Shown: in pieces, positions 35,801 through 40,118 of the stretch
Layout of the letters: every line of letters begins with the position of its first letter
Position numbering within the stretch: position 1 is the stretch's first letter
The notes under the pieces: generated by a model
Told to the model about the DNA's origin: nothing
The model's input: the letters and a program-made list of their open reading frames with translations, nothing else
The model's database searches: none
Assembly (NCBI GenBank): GCA_964036195.1
Contig: OZ038458.1
Span: forward strand, 2,790,001 to 2,854,000
DNA: 64,000 nucleotides
Origin: Sphaerolaimus hirsutus
Lineage: Eukaryota > Nematoda > Chromadorea > Monhysterida > Sphaerolaimidae
Direction: 5' to 3'
Translations under genes and position numbers: made by a program

Positions 35801-38800
35801 ATGGATCGAAATCCACAAAATTTCTGTGAAAAACGACCATTTTATTGATGCATTTACATTTGCCGGGGGTGCCTGCCCCCTCACAAAATTCAGGGCCGGT
35901 GTCACGGAAAAAACGTTGTTTTTGAAGACCACCTGGGCGTATGTCCATCAGAATTTTCATTTTCCCCGTCGCTGCACGCGGTTCGCCAAAGTCCTTCATC
36001 GCAGTCGGCCGCTAGGAACTGCTCCTTTTGCAGCTGCAAATCCGAGAACCAAAACATCGTAAAGTGCGACAATATAGGGTTATAAAACAACGATTTCAAT
36101 GACCCCATTTTTCAATTCAAAATTTTCAAAGTATTTTCACAATTTCAAATACATTTTTACAAAAGAGTAGGCCATTTAAAAAATTACTATATAATACAGC
36201 TAGAAATTATGGCCACACACATAGTTAACAATGACACAAAATGTCAACTGGTTCCTATCCCCATTCAAAGCTTGCTGAAAAGTAATACTATGCATTATGC
36301 ATACCGCAGCATTTTTTGAAACCCTCAGTTTCATTCGCGACATCAAGGACATAGCCAGGGGGCGGGGGGAAGGCGGCCGCCCCCCCCTTCCCGGGCCGGA
36401 TAAAAGAATATGCCAGCAATGGAACTTCCGTAAAGCGATTTTAATGGTGGTTTTGCGTGCAAGCGCGCATTTCGGCGTTGTACAGTATATTTCATTCATA
36501 CCTATAGTTTAGGACATAAAGACAGCCAGAATCGGTGCCCGTCGCTTGATATGTATGTAAAATGCATACATGTACAGCTAGGGATGGCCAGCGCTTTTTT
36601 TCAAGCGCTTTTTTTTAAAAAAACGCCGATTTTTTTTAAAAAAAAGCGCAAGGGTCCCAGCGCTTTTTTTTAAAAAAAAGCGCTGGCAAAAAATTTTGTA
36701 CTTGTGCACTAGGTATTTTGTAATTTTTTCGCGCGCGAGCGCGCAATTTCACATGCAAATTGCCATTGGTGGTTGTTTTCATTGGTTTTGTGGCATTTTT
36801 AGTGCCATTGCTTCTATTCCTCCATGGTATCATGTAATAATAAGTTGTGTTATGTCAGTCTAGTATATAATATCCAGCCAATGTGCTCCCACATACTTCT
36901 ACAGAGTGTAACATCACTGTCATGCATTAGCCTTCTCTTACAACGTTATTTAAGCACTATTCCATGCCTAACTTCACTAGAAGTCATGAAACATACACAA
37001 ACAGCGATATACATAACGAGTCAACATAAAATTGGATTTTTGTGGCAGAAATTAGGACTTATACTGCTATCTCATGATTACACAGCCATTCTATGGCTAT
37101 ATATCATCACAAGTACTACCACTTGTCTGATATACCTGTATATATTGACTCAGAACCCTATTTGGGAACTTTTTAGGTACCGTCTTGACATTTTTTGAAA
37201 AAAAGCGAAAAAAGCGCGTTTTTTTAAAAAAAAAGCGCTTTTTTTAAAAAAAAAGCGGGGTCGTTAAAAAAAAGCGCTTTTTTCCATCCCTATGTACAGC
37301 AGTATTTGGCGCAAATGCCAATGGCGCCATGGCGTGGTGCTTACAAATGGCGCTGGCGCCAAGGCGCCATTCCTTTACCACAGGGGTCAAAAATTTTTTT
37401 TTGGGGGGGGCGGCGCCGGGCTCCGTATACAATCCGCCCCTCCCCCCGCTCAAAAATTCTGGCTACATATCCTGCGCGACATGATTCAACACTTCTGCAC
37501 TCGAACGTCGTTCGTCAGTTAGTGAGCAAGCTTTGAATTGGGACGGGAACCAGTTGACATTTGGTGTCTTGTCAACTAGTGTACGTGTGTGACTGCAGCC
37601 GCGCTGCGCACTTACCAACAAGTCGCACTCTGTGTCCACAATGTCTAGCGAAGTGTCGCTGGTGTCCAAACTGGAGTCGACGGTGACGCGTCCAGACCAT
37701 CGAACGCCGGACATTATTTTCTTGGTTTTGTGTTTAGCAGCCACTGAAGCCATGCGCGCACTGCGGCGCAGCTGCGATTTAGACAGAAATAGTCTGTTTT
37801 GAAAAAAACACAGCTAGAATATTGGAGGTTGGGTTACACCCTCCCCTCTCCAAAAATAATCCAGCAATATAAATATGTAAAAAGAGCAATTTTCACGGGA
37901 AATCGCCAACTTATTGCCCATTTCCACCGATTTATTGACCGCTTTCACCTTCACAATAACTAATTTTTACAACTTATTGACTATTTCAAACTATTTGAAA
38001 TTGCAGAAAACAAAAACATCAACAGGGGCAAATTTCTTCAAAATTTCTGTATCTACAGAAATTCTATTTTCTCTCATTCCCAACTCCATTTGTCTCAGTC
38101 ATGAGGACTACGGTGTCAAATTTCCGTTTTCTGAAGGCAAATTTTTTCCGTTTTCCATTCCGTTTCTGGCTGCTGAAAATTTTTTTCCGTTTTCTGGCCA
38201 CTAAATTTTCTTCCGTTTCCGTTTTTCCGGCTTTTTCCATTTTCCAGCTAAATTTTCAGTTTTTCCACCTTTTTCTGGCTAAATTTTCTGTTTTTCCACC
38301 TCATACTCCCTTTTTCCGGCTCAACTGTCTGTTTTCTGTTTCAGTCAAACTGGTCAACATGCATGCAGGTTTTCAATTATGTTAATTTTTTCCCATCAAC
38401 ATTTCAGCAATTTTTACCATTTTCAGCAAATTTTTTCCATTTTCCAGCAAAATTTCAGCAATTTTTTTACATTTCCGTGCATATTTCATTTTTCCGTCTC
38501 TGGTTCACCTGTTTTCTTTTACTTTACTTGTTTTCCGTTTTCTGGCCGCTGAGATTTTTTTCCGTTTCCGTTTTCTGGCAAGTTCGAAAATTTCAGCAAA
38601 GTTCGAAATTTTACCGTTTTCCGTTCCGTTTTGCAGCTGCTGAATTTTTTCCGTTTCAGTAAACAATTTTTTTTGACACCCTAATGAGGACAATCATTCT
38701 TCCAGGACATGGATATTTCCGTGAGTCGCAGAAAACATGTTTTCCACTGAACTACTTGATTCCAATTTAAAAAAAAACAAAAAACGTCATAATTACCGGC

Positions 38801-40118
38801 TCATTGGTAACAGCGGCGGGGGCGGATAATCGCTTCATTGCTTTCATCGTCACGGCACCTTTCTTTGCCCCGCTATTTCGCACTATCGGTTTCAGAGGTG
38901 CCAGCACCTGAGAGCCATGTTTTGTCAAATAAATTACGTTTTTTAAGTACCCATTTCTAGATAAAAGTAGGGATGGAAAAAAACGTTTTTTTTTCAACGA
39001 CCATCCTAGATAAAAGATTGGATTTTCAAGTAGGTATGCGTTTAAAAAACATAGCAAAACTCCAAATGAAGGTTTCAGACTCTGGACAGACGAGATTTTA
39101 AAAACTGATATCCGATGATGAAATAATTCATAAAAATGTAAATTTCTAATGTATCTCACGGAATCAATGTTTCTGTAAGGTATGTCGTACGCTGGAACAG
39201 GGCCTAGGTTAAAACAGAAACATAGAACAGAATATTACCAGCATCGAGAGTATACTACCGTATTTCCTCGAATTACCTCCGGCGGTTTATCTTTCGGAGT
39301 GGTTATTCCGAGGAAATATCGTAAATTTAAAACCCACCGCATCGAAATTCAAGCCGCGTAGAATGCGTTCCTGTTCCAAAATGTTCTGCTGCCTGATGGC
39401 GTCATAATCTAATTCCGGTTCACTTTCGTCGCTCGCGCTGCCGTCTTCCCGCAGCGGCGACAGCTGAGACAAAATTCAATTAACTTCACAAGTTTTTGTT
39501 GGCGTGTAGCCAACTTCGTTTTATACTTTTTTATAGTGCATTCATCATTCAAATATTGCGGACGGCAGTGAATTCACTTAAATTGGAACTGCATTCGAAA
39601 ATCTGACTATACGACAAAAATTAAAATTCTGGAACATTGGCGCTACGCACACTGAAGCCGAAATATTCGGCATACGCACGTTTTTGACAAATGCCGAATT
39701 AAATGCTGAATAGAAAAAAACTTGCTGAACTCAAATCGTCCGTACTCTTGAAAATTAGGCGGTTTGTCAATTCAGCATGTATTTCAGCATTCAAAAGATG
39801 CGTACACTTTTTCATGCGGAAACCATTCGGCAAAATCAAATGAAATGTTGAATGCTGATAACGCTCAAATTCGTCCGAATTCGTCCAAATATCGTGCGCA
39901 CGTTTTCAAAATTCAATATGGCAGCCCCTCAAATGCCGAATTTAAAACGTCCGAACGGCAATTTTTCAATTCGGATTCGGCAGATGAAAACGTGCGTATG
40001 CCGAATATTTCGGCTTCAGTGTGCGTAGCGCCATTGTATTTTACACCTGTATTTCAAGTGATTTCCGCCGCGCCGCAACTGCCGCCGGTTGCAAAGCCCT
40101 GCCCGAACGAGTGCGCAT
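11730..40118 (-). CDS. WD-repeat protein, WDR76-like, at least 14 exons
   Basis: WDR76 is a nuclear WD40 beta-propeller protein linked to chromatin, DNA damage response and CUL4-DDB1 ubiquitin ligases. Located exons on the minus strand, all keeping phase where adjacent: 40118-40047, 39463-39338, 38907-38797, 37771-37616, 36033-35933, 35139-35024, 34054-33943, 20316-20147, 18839-18688, 17739 to about 17617, 14086-13996, 13661-13531, 12403-12280, 11882-11730 (TGA at 11732-11730). The N-terminal third is charged and carries LRRSAR and an acidic-basic helix. The propeller shows KRIYSAHLHP, LLLAAGD, CAYEDGLRVLDL, ILALDKDTLHVVD, AHYSPLTGDRLV, and HNNHTGRW followed by FIFCGSM, the last being the signature I recall for WDR76. 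One blade between 17617 and 14086 was not located. Intron 7 contains a BEL retrotransposon. DDB2 is the nearest alternative, but HNNHTGRW favours WDR76. Confidence 0.75.
12280..12403 (-). CDS. WDR76-like exon with HNNHTGRW signature
   Basis: 124 nt after acceptor GATTTGCAG. Reads HNNHTGRWTTPF and EFIFCGSMDS, matching the HNNHTGRWLxxFxxxW...GSM stretch remembered for WDR76. Donor GAT|GTTGGT, phase 0. Confidence 0.8.
12422..12628. repeat. Foldback element with TACGCACATCTGCCCGTTACGC ends
   Basis: The left arm (from CTGATACGCACATCTGCC) and right arm (to AGATGTGCGTATCAG) are inverted for about 80 bp each, including ATATGAGTGAAGTGAAAAAA and its complement. It lies 19 bp upstream of a WDR76-like exon (on the minus strand), inside the intron. 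A related tandem copy lies at 44915-45250. Confidence 0.75.
13531..13661 (-). CDS. WDR76-like exon with SAHYSPLTGDRLV blade
   Basis: 131 nt starting GGCAAGGTG after the element-derived intron. Encodes VLSAHYSPLTGDRLVLSTNT and IQVYDVARR, a textbook blade. Donor GTTAG|GTGGGT leaves phase 2. Confidence 0.85.
13662..13995 (-). mobile_element. Introner-like element forming a WDR76 intron (334 bp)
   Basis: On the minus strand the upstream exon ends GGCCAG. The element starts GTGCCAGTCCCAAGCCCTG and ends GGCTTGGGACTG, with GCCCCAG before the next exon. The arms are inverted (TGTCAAGTGTAAAGTAAAG and its complement). Both flanking exons are phase 0, and joining them gives an uninterrupted WD blade. 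Confidence 0.8.
13996..14086 (-). CDS. WDR76-like exon after the unlocated blade
   Basis: 91 nt after acceptor CGTTTCCCTCAG. Reads GVLMFDRRCITTRTRG, the end of a WD blade (VxxFDRR). It ends CCGGCCAG, directly before the element-derived intron, in phase 0. Confidence 0.75.
14164..14803. mobile_element. hAT-like MITE built of CCCGATC repeats, 8-bp TSD
   Basis: Starts TAGGGTTCAAACGGGATCC and ends CCCGTTTGAACTCTA. It is flanked by the perfect duplication CCGGTACC (14156-14163 and 14804-14811). Most of the element is ATCCCGATCCCGA in varied spacing. A conserved AT-rich core with GCATGCAAAAATGTGAACGC is shared with the copies at 15088 and 56720. No transposase. Confidence 0.9.
15088..16430. mobile_element. 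hAT-like MITE of CCCGATC repeats, 8-bp TSD, with nested insertion
   Basis: Ends TAGGGTTCAAACGGGATCC and CCCGTTTGAACCCTA. Perfect duplication TCCACCGC on both sides (15080-15087 and 16431-16438). A second element with ends near CAGAGTTGCAAAAGTG and TTTTAACAACTCTG, carrying ACACTTACACTT words, is inserted at about 15607-16396. Confidence 0.9.
16440..17225. other. Unique intronic DNA, missing exon not found
   Basis: Non-repetitive stretch in the WDR76-like gene where one propeller blade is expected on the minus strand. Short open segments exist (for example ENANRDMETWR read near 16910), but no acceptor, donor and WD motif occur together. A perfect hairpin lies at 17135-17171 (CGATAAGTCCAAAAT and its inverse). 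Confidence 0.4.
17226..17586 (-). mobile_element. Damaged introner-like element in WDR76-like intron
   Basis: Read on the minus strand the start GGCACTCCCAGACCTGTAAAAG is intact, but the other end has lost the GGGACTG part and stops at CTTTACGGCACC. Arms contain TTTTACAGGGTC and complement. CACGG occurs on both sides. It follows exon 10 closely, but an in-frame TGA lies between, so its role as an intron is not shown. Confidence 0.55.
17617..17739 (-). CDS. WDR76-like exon 10, 3' end unresolved
   Basis: After acceptor TTTTGAGCAG it reads TPLETSVRHFDFFD and ILALDKDTLHVVDTR, a typical blade strand pair. The frame meets TGA at 17616-17614. No clean donor is visible before it, and a damaged introner-like element follows at 17226-17586. 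The real end is somewhere between about 17650 and 17617. Confidence 0.55.
17760..18150. repeat. MITE, TACCGTATATACTCGAATAAG termini
   Basis: Left TACCGTATATACTCGAATAAG and right CTTATTCGAGCATATATGGTA are inverted, with CCCCTCGAATAA words inside. It is a diverged relative of the TACCGTATTTCCTCG family. It sits about 20 bp upstream of exon 10 of the WDR76-like gene (minus strand). Confidence 0.75.
18159..18587. repeat. Inverted-repeat element, GGACGTAGCCAGG termini
   Basis: Starts GGACGTAGCCAGGATTTTCG and ends CCCTGGCTACGTCC, with long G and C runs next to both ends and a GGCGCCATGGCGC patch. Related copies at 20383-20757 and 36344-37471. Confidence 0.75.
18688..18839 (-). CDS. WDR76-like exon 9
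   Basis: 152 nt after acceptor AATTCTCAG. Encodes a blade with LFLCAYEDGLRVLDL, followed by RASFNRL. Donor CTC|GTGAGT is strong. Phase 1 in, phase 0 out. Confidence 0.75.
19092..19986. mobile_element. hAT-like MITE, TAGGGATAGCC termini, 8-bp TSD
   Basis: Flanked by the perfect duplication CTCATAAC (19084-19091 and 19987-19994). Poly-A/T rich ends carry AAAAAACC and GGTTTTTT words. The 900-bp interior has only short frames and is similar to the interiors of 36579-37292 and 53702 onward. Confidence 0.85.
20147..20316 (-). CDS. WDR76-like exon 8
   Basis: 170 nt after acceptor ACCCCTCGCAG. Carries the first propeller blade: VKLVYKRIYSAHLHP and LLLAAGDITGALALC. Donor AAAGG|GTGCGT. Phase 2 in (S codon split AG|C), phase 1 out. 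Confidence 0.75.
20383..20757. repeat. Inverted-repeat element, GGACGTGGCCAG termini
   Basis: Same family as 18159-18587: left GGACGTGGCCAGAGGGGGGC, right ATCATGGCTACGTCC. It includes a GCGCGCGAGCGCGC palindrome and a GGCGCCATGGCG patch. Confidence 0.65.
21575..21579 (+). repeat. 5-bp target duplication, BEL left side
   Basis: CCACC directly before the 5' LTR, identical to 33864-33868 after the 3' LTR. A 5-bp duplication fits a BEL/Pao integrase. Confidence 0.9.
21580..22678 (+). repeat. 5' LTR of the BEL element (1099 bp)
   Basis: Begins TGTGTAACATTATCG and ends TATTATTTTACA. A GC-rich palindrome GCGGGCCCGC...GCCGGGCCCGCGC lies near 21855-21890. AATAAAA at about 22456 is the likely poly(A) signal. 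TCACA occurs 13 times by my count. Confidence 0.95.
22679..22697 (+). promoter_or_regulatory. Primer-binding site
   Basis: TGGCGCAGCGAGCAGGGTG follows the 5' LTR without spacer. TGG pairs with a tRNA 3' CCA, and the TGGCG...AGGGTG form resembles those of other BEL elements. The tRNA was not identified. Confidence 0.75.
22957..31077 (+). CDS. BEL/Pao Gag-Pol polyprotein with env-like C terminus, 2706 aa
   Basis: Start ATG follows a 280-bp leader. Order by residue: coiled Gag N terminus; Gag DUF1759-type segment about 203-290 (KYSGDPLEW); three zinc knuckles at about 490-503, 523-536 and 542-556; aspartic protease with DTG at 782-784; reverse transcriptase with the first catalytic Asp at 1146 and YVDN at 1234-1237; RNase H with Asp at 1417 and 1508; integrase with HHCC zinc site about 1795-1834 and D1868, D1930, E1962; DUF5641-type domain about 2146-2206; then an env-like region from about 2264, which opens with a hydrophobic segment and has many cysteines. 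YVDN replaces the usual YVDD; I recall Asn in some Pao elements, so loss of activity is not implied. The env-like part stops at 31077 without a membrane anchor, and the continuation lies in another frame. Confidence 0.95.
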   Translation: MANERIRAQRAAAAAAMPASNVEEFDTAHPLTQHSRALTGVRNGVLRFTSKPIPKIVKDESQPAAVNIRAAEEVLELLQAYGYQAEMKRSDLSTAMDKFTTTVQDYIISLDRDEDGAAEEIKSANAKLDRALYSGSNNAMMLMDELESRIASAQAHIKSAERLILSLKGQSTVDLTTQPLSQPPYNNVNMGSSSQPSQPETLLKLPKIELAKYSGDPLEWAAWWEIFRAQIHDRANLSMGMKYTYLKLSLTGPAAELLAGLKGDGRDYITAVTMLQSNFGETHWVQAALWDKLYSLEKPSSRGDSLTNFTRTLLSTLNQLKERGESVDSGAVLRIIRGYLPDNIVLAVTEEHRNSMRTAVTGDTELTVVRFVDALTTIARARLDAMKTEQQSSQSSTVVQKSQNSSVKKPQNGGGWQQQKKKGNKSQNTFSKPKPIHNTVAFAGTNANAGKSQGKNKNSTQPPRTPAIGAISQKQPSQPAANYRQPKFECLFCGVKEHYTTDCPQYVTPRERTERLRALGDVCTRCTRRGHQAAQCTQQLSCYYCRQIGQHHGAFCPTRQAPVRRQVNNSQNKAFVKATSANFVNAQVITTGAASSHALPSYPPSQTEPMSVCVIPPDENDFRWRQSTLYQLDMDGPLDMGEWPRPANAQQAKAQEEARKYHSENELWTTLRANLIQEGTDMETVEAKIRGFQQKRYEVYPHLNPNQMSSSVPLQPSHRPTVEVLSAQAGYGNPNPATRQQAEQECEFDFAPIVRLQVAQASLINKDAELNRVTDPLLIFFDTGCEYSYIKASVANEYNFENKGDVVLQMNVFATKTPVTVNTFLVEAVMPIYKHVDNKGNMLQIPLTLRAVDNLATYACPPPLSQDDKTVIYIVYGEHAQEQFAEPLELTEMTDEFCHKLCQPDVVIGQDYYWKFDIRPTEIELPSGLIIVESILGLMLGGNASSQSFVTTPDISPHQFMVSCSSHASSAVAVGQETLFQFHSLESIGITDDPLSHDDDIAEQLILESITLDPETGRYSVDWPFKSTIQELPTNNAEAFRRFLSLLKRFRKDPDLFATYAKVISDQLHKGVIETVYGSQDGLQEHILPHQPVLTPGRSTTCRIVYDGSAGKPSLNNCLFRGPVLTPLALGLMLRFRAGKVVLLADIEKAFLQIALHPKSRAFTKFYWLRDDTIPSHEDNIQMMQFTRVLFGLTCSPSILSTVIKYHLEEELAHMHPAETNERMKLELLLNSIYVDNLVISVDDDKYAIQLYRLIKAVFARANFNMREWMTNSPMVSEKIKPDDLNPKKSQYIKVMGLVYDHIEDTIAVPAPKKDFTLIVTATRRNLNKLLASTYDPIGVTAPALFRLKFRVSQIIQRCNITTWDELIEDPEADDLLDDLKRHLSSISQIKFPRSFHSFGIDVKAVTRPLELHVFCDASKDGYAVCAYLRQQAISPDEYGYEDDRYFSGFLTARTKLAPLPSKQGQPLTITRLELLGVTIGAQLIDYLHHELVELGGWKIHSNFLWTDSTVVIGWLYTAKPLATFVNNRVTKIHSLMSKHCIQICKVATKDNPADIASRGCTFDQLMIETMWFTGPTFLAEPLTSTMLDISQYQAQPVTEELAKSDIHISRPLYAGAVTSQPVSQPDSQPANALAQQVPVNLDPNLSQNVTPQNPFVESRQRHIPSNPFEIDIRRFSTLSKLLRTVVYLLRVKTYWLNRSMHKAAKRESEYLSKPITQADLNEAFRHVLRISQAEECASCISQAQLGKHHMLKWDAWNNLLYCVTRVSHKEHRNPSLFYYLPKTGWLTTLVVTHFHELAGHSGMLHTLADLREHCWLSSAKQVVAKILRKCVTCRKAEGGPFTLPDFHTLPVTRTQSQIKPFQHIGIDYMGPLVYSQNGTRHSQHILLLTCFSTRAIHLESTNSVSTADTIMALNRFISRRGMPDTIWSDNAPAFKNCVKMLPDVKWHFITANSPWQGGVYERMVGLVKRLLKKACGRRCLTWHEFLTVMLDVEFSVNTRPLSYLSNTDIGAAILRPIHFLWGTPPPCYMDEKRELELDSTTIEPMRKIPKEEWERMTDGSFNLTPSQIEKTYTLTPPRVNDVNCIDEIALNSVPEKDRDDITLLWDQICHNREVLWYEWSRQYIDLLKDRAKNQRLKRGTINEAPKRGQVVLITDDKQPRGMWQMGRVHEIHVSSDGKIRAVTVLSSNGRRTRRSPSNLVPLEIDTEDGVEYKIDTEVKDDDNSQPSPDKGDDSQTDKSHQQSQSSQQDARRANPRRTCRYTGTYSFWGNVSHLMALSLLIQSKLANALTWTDQYHKTFNLCHKTRTGHAIQLPEKVTCHFPQVTAIEDIVVSIWTLRVQPQTTPIYRCFQQEHTIVTYMSLVGGKAMLPPEIIKNHRVTTYDCMIAYQNKTWKGEPLIKIGHALWSTNKSLHIDYCYFCHNLSNTVMNFHIEEGVVASLDGKKIVSEIQDLSHCNPQAGYCYDSDNGVSLWNATAFNKQCAFQEIGQFDAQYSQNHYIVEKLQAAFSVTWRSQQFPNNAECVPKDAKYIDQGSAFIQFLRYQLKKLKKPPTEKAPLHFKLAPNLDVGVFHLLTARQQYEVDKIAHLEQKQFGSIWQQLCHIRQTQLDIIHAIVTFNPTLGLRALLGRQNLYAEWHGDILMFWDCKPVTAEIIYFQHEYNNTCYKFLPVKVTNHPHIMFVAPGTNDLITHSPIDHCLMKDHKYYN
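31074..32681 (+). CDS. Env-like 3' part with membrane anchor and PPPY tail (frame A)
   Basis: The frame is open from 31074; its first ATG is at 31206, giving 491 codons. Before that ATG the open sequence still looks like coding sequence continuing the upstream ectodomain, so the two parts were probably one glycoprotein-like reading frame now split at about 31071-31077, or joined by a recoding or splicing event. Counting from the ATG there is a Gly-rich segment (about 46-75), a transmembrane helix (about 89-111), a basic cytoplasmic tail, and DPPPY at 360-364, which fits a PPxY late-budding motif. Whether the C-terminal Arg/Ser-rich half is translated is unclear, because another long frame overlaps it. 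The glycoprotein family is not recognised. The function is inferred from position and topology only. Confidence 0.65.
   Translation, partial: LNDNSWANENGPTNLHVTKLPIELIWAGSWKPFTLNVSGSPGVSMTDIAFSIMAAHHHFQNLQRLEQQVTRSVDYIATKSNDPKAVQAYIAGIGQGVGAYFEGVGKELGHIIHGSVTGGASALDTLLTGPLQTAVNIILIILTIACIGYIGYVYMQWRLVTGRGMLPDIKGFFRRKGRKDKNPNKWEPRPFNKEKSVSDGDVTARRSRQAVSTNPLCQTKSSHNRHNRQVRHSYLQSLSHPSNEFLHSNGFQDARYSLDRIPRSVIVPNAPKKSKWRRGRAGSQNLHPPASHNRRARHQTPDSQSPSLSQRKSQWKTRSLTASPCKSDSRDSLESQGSQVSRNCHTKHFPLYPKLFTNSITSIKNWSNQKLNDLKRSVTFLRQTPSQSDIELGEMEESHDQELDPPPYHLTNSTQSLHSVRPHSQPPMSPCYQANRLQHRNNGSPPSRRGRSSTRPTRSDKPSRGSPRNLRSSPTGRDDQRGPQKTRRPDTGKAASLRRMPSNPWTSIMRRAGKMPASKTPTICYHRSDESITGV
31508..32659 (+). CDS. 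Overlapping 383-codon frame B in the BEL 3' region
   Basis: The frame lies entirely within frame A, shifted, and stays open for 1152 nt. It starts near the end of the membrane anchor. The product has a Lys/Arg and Ser/Gln-rich N half, a central SRTRSP patch and a strongly acidic C terminus (from about residue 310, ending DDLLPQE). The acidic end looks more protein-like than the Arg/Ser-rich reading of the same bases in frame A, while the PPPY motif favours frame A. No family is recognised. It may be an accessory protein or an accident of compositional bias. Confidence 0.4.
   Translation: MYWVYWLCLHAVAARNRQGYAARHQGLFPKKGQKGQKPKQMGAPPVQQGKIGKRRRRNRQKKPASGFNKPALSNQIVTQSSQSSSSSQLPSKFVTPFKRVSPFKRLSGRTVQPRSDPPIGYSTERAEEIEMETGARRVTKPAPSCESQPQSSSPNARLTVTEPVTTEVTMEDAIPDREPLQKRLKRFAGVAGLPGEQKLSHKTFSFIPQTFHKFNNINQKLVKSKVKRSKKICDLPQTNTFTVRHRARRDGRKSRSRTRSPTVPFDQFNSITSQCTTSFTTSHVPLLSSQPLAASEQWQPTEPSREIVDETDALRQAFERLAEESEKLPNWPGRPAGAPEDQAPGHGEGSQPEEDAVEPMDEHHEEGRENAGVEDADDLLPQE
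32765..33863 (+). repeat. 3' LTR of the BEL element (1099 bp)
   Basis: Same length as the 5' LTR, with two substitutions seen. It is preceded by TTTCGGGAG, a weak polypurine tract, and followed by CCACC. Confidence 0.95.
33864..33868 (+). repeat. 5-bp target duplication, BEL right side
   Basis: CCACC, matching 21575-21579. Confidence 0.9.
33943..34054 (-). CDS. WDR76-like exon 7
   Basis: 112 nt after acceptor GCATTTTGCAG, phase 1 in, phase 2 out at GACAG|GTGGGC. The peptide contains FECDEFLAQAADCVCD. It ends only 75 bp from the 3' target duplication of the BEL element, which fills the following intron. Confidence 0.6.
34369..34647. mobile_element. hAT-like MITE of GGAAAACGG repeats, 8-bp TSD
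   Basis: Starts TAGGGTGTCAACAAAAATTT and ends AAATTTGACACCCTA. Perfect duplication CTTGTATA (34361-34368 and 34648-34655). The inside repeats GGAAACGGAAAA and TTGCACTTGCCGG. Confidence 0.9.
35024..35139 (-). CDS. WDR76-like exon 6
   Basis: 116 nt after acceptor TTGCGCGCAG. In the phase set by exon 5 it reads KPRLENGRTSNDNDG, and it exits in phase 1 (CAAG|GTGGCT). A second frame is also open here (see rejected items). Confidence 0.5.
35205..35416. repeat. Inverted-repeat element, GGCCAGTTCCGCAA termini
   Basis: Left GGGGCCAGTTCCGCAAATTGAG, right TTGTTGAACTGGCACCAG. Same family as 3006-3229. It lies within intron 5 of the WDR76-like gene. AATCAGG and ACCAGG at the edges resemble the CAG context of the introner-like copies. 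Confidence 0.6.
35538..35607 (+). tRNA. tRNA-like sequence, probably degenerate
   Basis: A perfect B box GGTTCGATTCC and an A box TAGTTTAGTGG are correctly spaced within a 70-nt unit starting GCCCCTG and ending CTGAGGCA. The acceptor stem has two mismatches and the anticodon stem pairs poorly; the loop could be read as TCT (Arg) or TTC (Glu). It lies in a WDR76-like intron, next to a duplicated AGCATGTCAGCCCCT. A tRNA pseudogene or SINE head is as likely as a functional gene. Confidence 0.5.
35933..36033 (-). CDS. WDR76-like exon 5
   Basis: 101 nt after acceptor GGATTTGCAG. Acidic peptide containing FLAADCDEGLWRT. Phase 0 in, phase 2 out (CCC AG|GTGGTC). Supported mainly by phase continuity with exons 4 and 6. 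Confidence 0.55.
36344..37471. repeat. GGACATAGCCAG element with nested hAT-like MITE
   Basis: Left GGACATAGCCAGGGGGCGGG and right end near TTCTGGCTACATATCC. Interior resembles 20383-20757, including GCGTGCAAGCGCGC and a GGCGCCATGGCG patch. Split by the element at 36579-37292. Confidence 0.65.
36579..37292. mobile_element. hAT-like MITE, TAGGGATGGCCAGCGC termini, 8-bp TSD
   Basis: Perfect duplication TGTACAGC (36571-36578 and 37293-37300). Ends TAGGGATGG and CCATCCCTA, each followed by several GCGCTTTTTTTT words in both orientations. Confidence 0.9.
37616..37771 (-). CDS. WDR76-like exon 4
   Basis: 52 codons after acceptor AAATCGCAG. Begins LRRSARM, comparable to the RRSxRL motif of WDR76 proteins, then a Ser/Asp-rich tail. 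The donor TTG|GTAAGT is close to ideal. The 3' coordinate may be off by one base. Confidence 0.7.
38109..38683. mobile_element. hAT-like MITE of TTTTCCG repeats, 8-bp TSD
   Basis: Starts TACGGTGTCAAATTTCCG and ends TTTTGACACCCTA. Perfect duplication ATGAGGAC (38101-38108 and 38684-38691). Same family as 34369 and 59076 but longer, with diverged TTTTCCGTTTTC repeats. Confidence 0.9.
38797..38907 (-). CDS. WDR76-like exon 3
   Basis: 37 codons, phase 0 at both ends, acceptor GGCTCTCAG and donor CCG|GTAATT. The peptide is basic (GAKKGAVTMKAMKRL) with no domain. Confidence 0.6.
38968..39008. mobile_element. 41-bp hAT-like MITE with 8-bp TSD
   Basis: Starts TAGGGATGG, ends CCATCCTA, and holds one AACG flanked by A and T runs. 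Duplication GATAAAAG is perfect on both sides (38960-38967 and 39009-39016). It appears to be two terminal repeats with almost nothing between. Confidence 0.85.
39256..39323. repeat. Short TACCGTATTTCCTCG-family MITE (68 bp)
   Basis: TACCGTATTTCCTCGAATTA and the inverse ending GAGGAAATATCGTA. It ends 14 bp from the donor side of WDR76-like exon 2. Confidence 0.75.
39338..39463 (-). CDS. WDR76-like exon 2
   Basis: 42 codons after acceptor TTTTGTCTCAG. An acidic run (SASDESEPELD) leads into YDAIRQQNILEQER, which resembles the SPYERxRLxNIxxN segment at the N side of WDR76 and DDB2-type proteins. Donor GCG|GTGGGT. Confidence 0.75.
39639..40032. repeat. Inverted-repeat element with 46-bp termini
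   Basis: GGCGCTACGCACACTGAAGC and the following 26 bases recur exactly inverted at the right end. The interior repeats GCCGAATTAAATGCTGAAT-like words. It sits in intron 1 of the WDR76-like gene, 15 bp from exon 1. Confidence 0.85.
40047..40118 (-). CDS. WDR76-like exon 1 (start codon)
   Basis: 24 codons from ATG at 40118, reading MRTRSGRALQ and ending ATACAG before GTGTAA. Phase 0 matches exon 2. An inverted-repeat element lies 15 bp into the intron. Confidence 0.65.
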
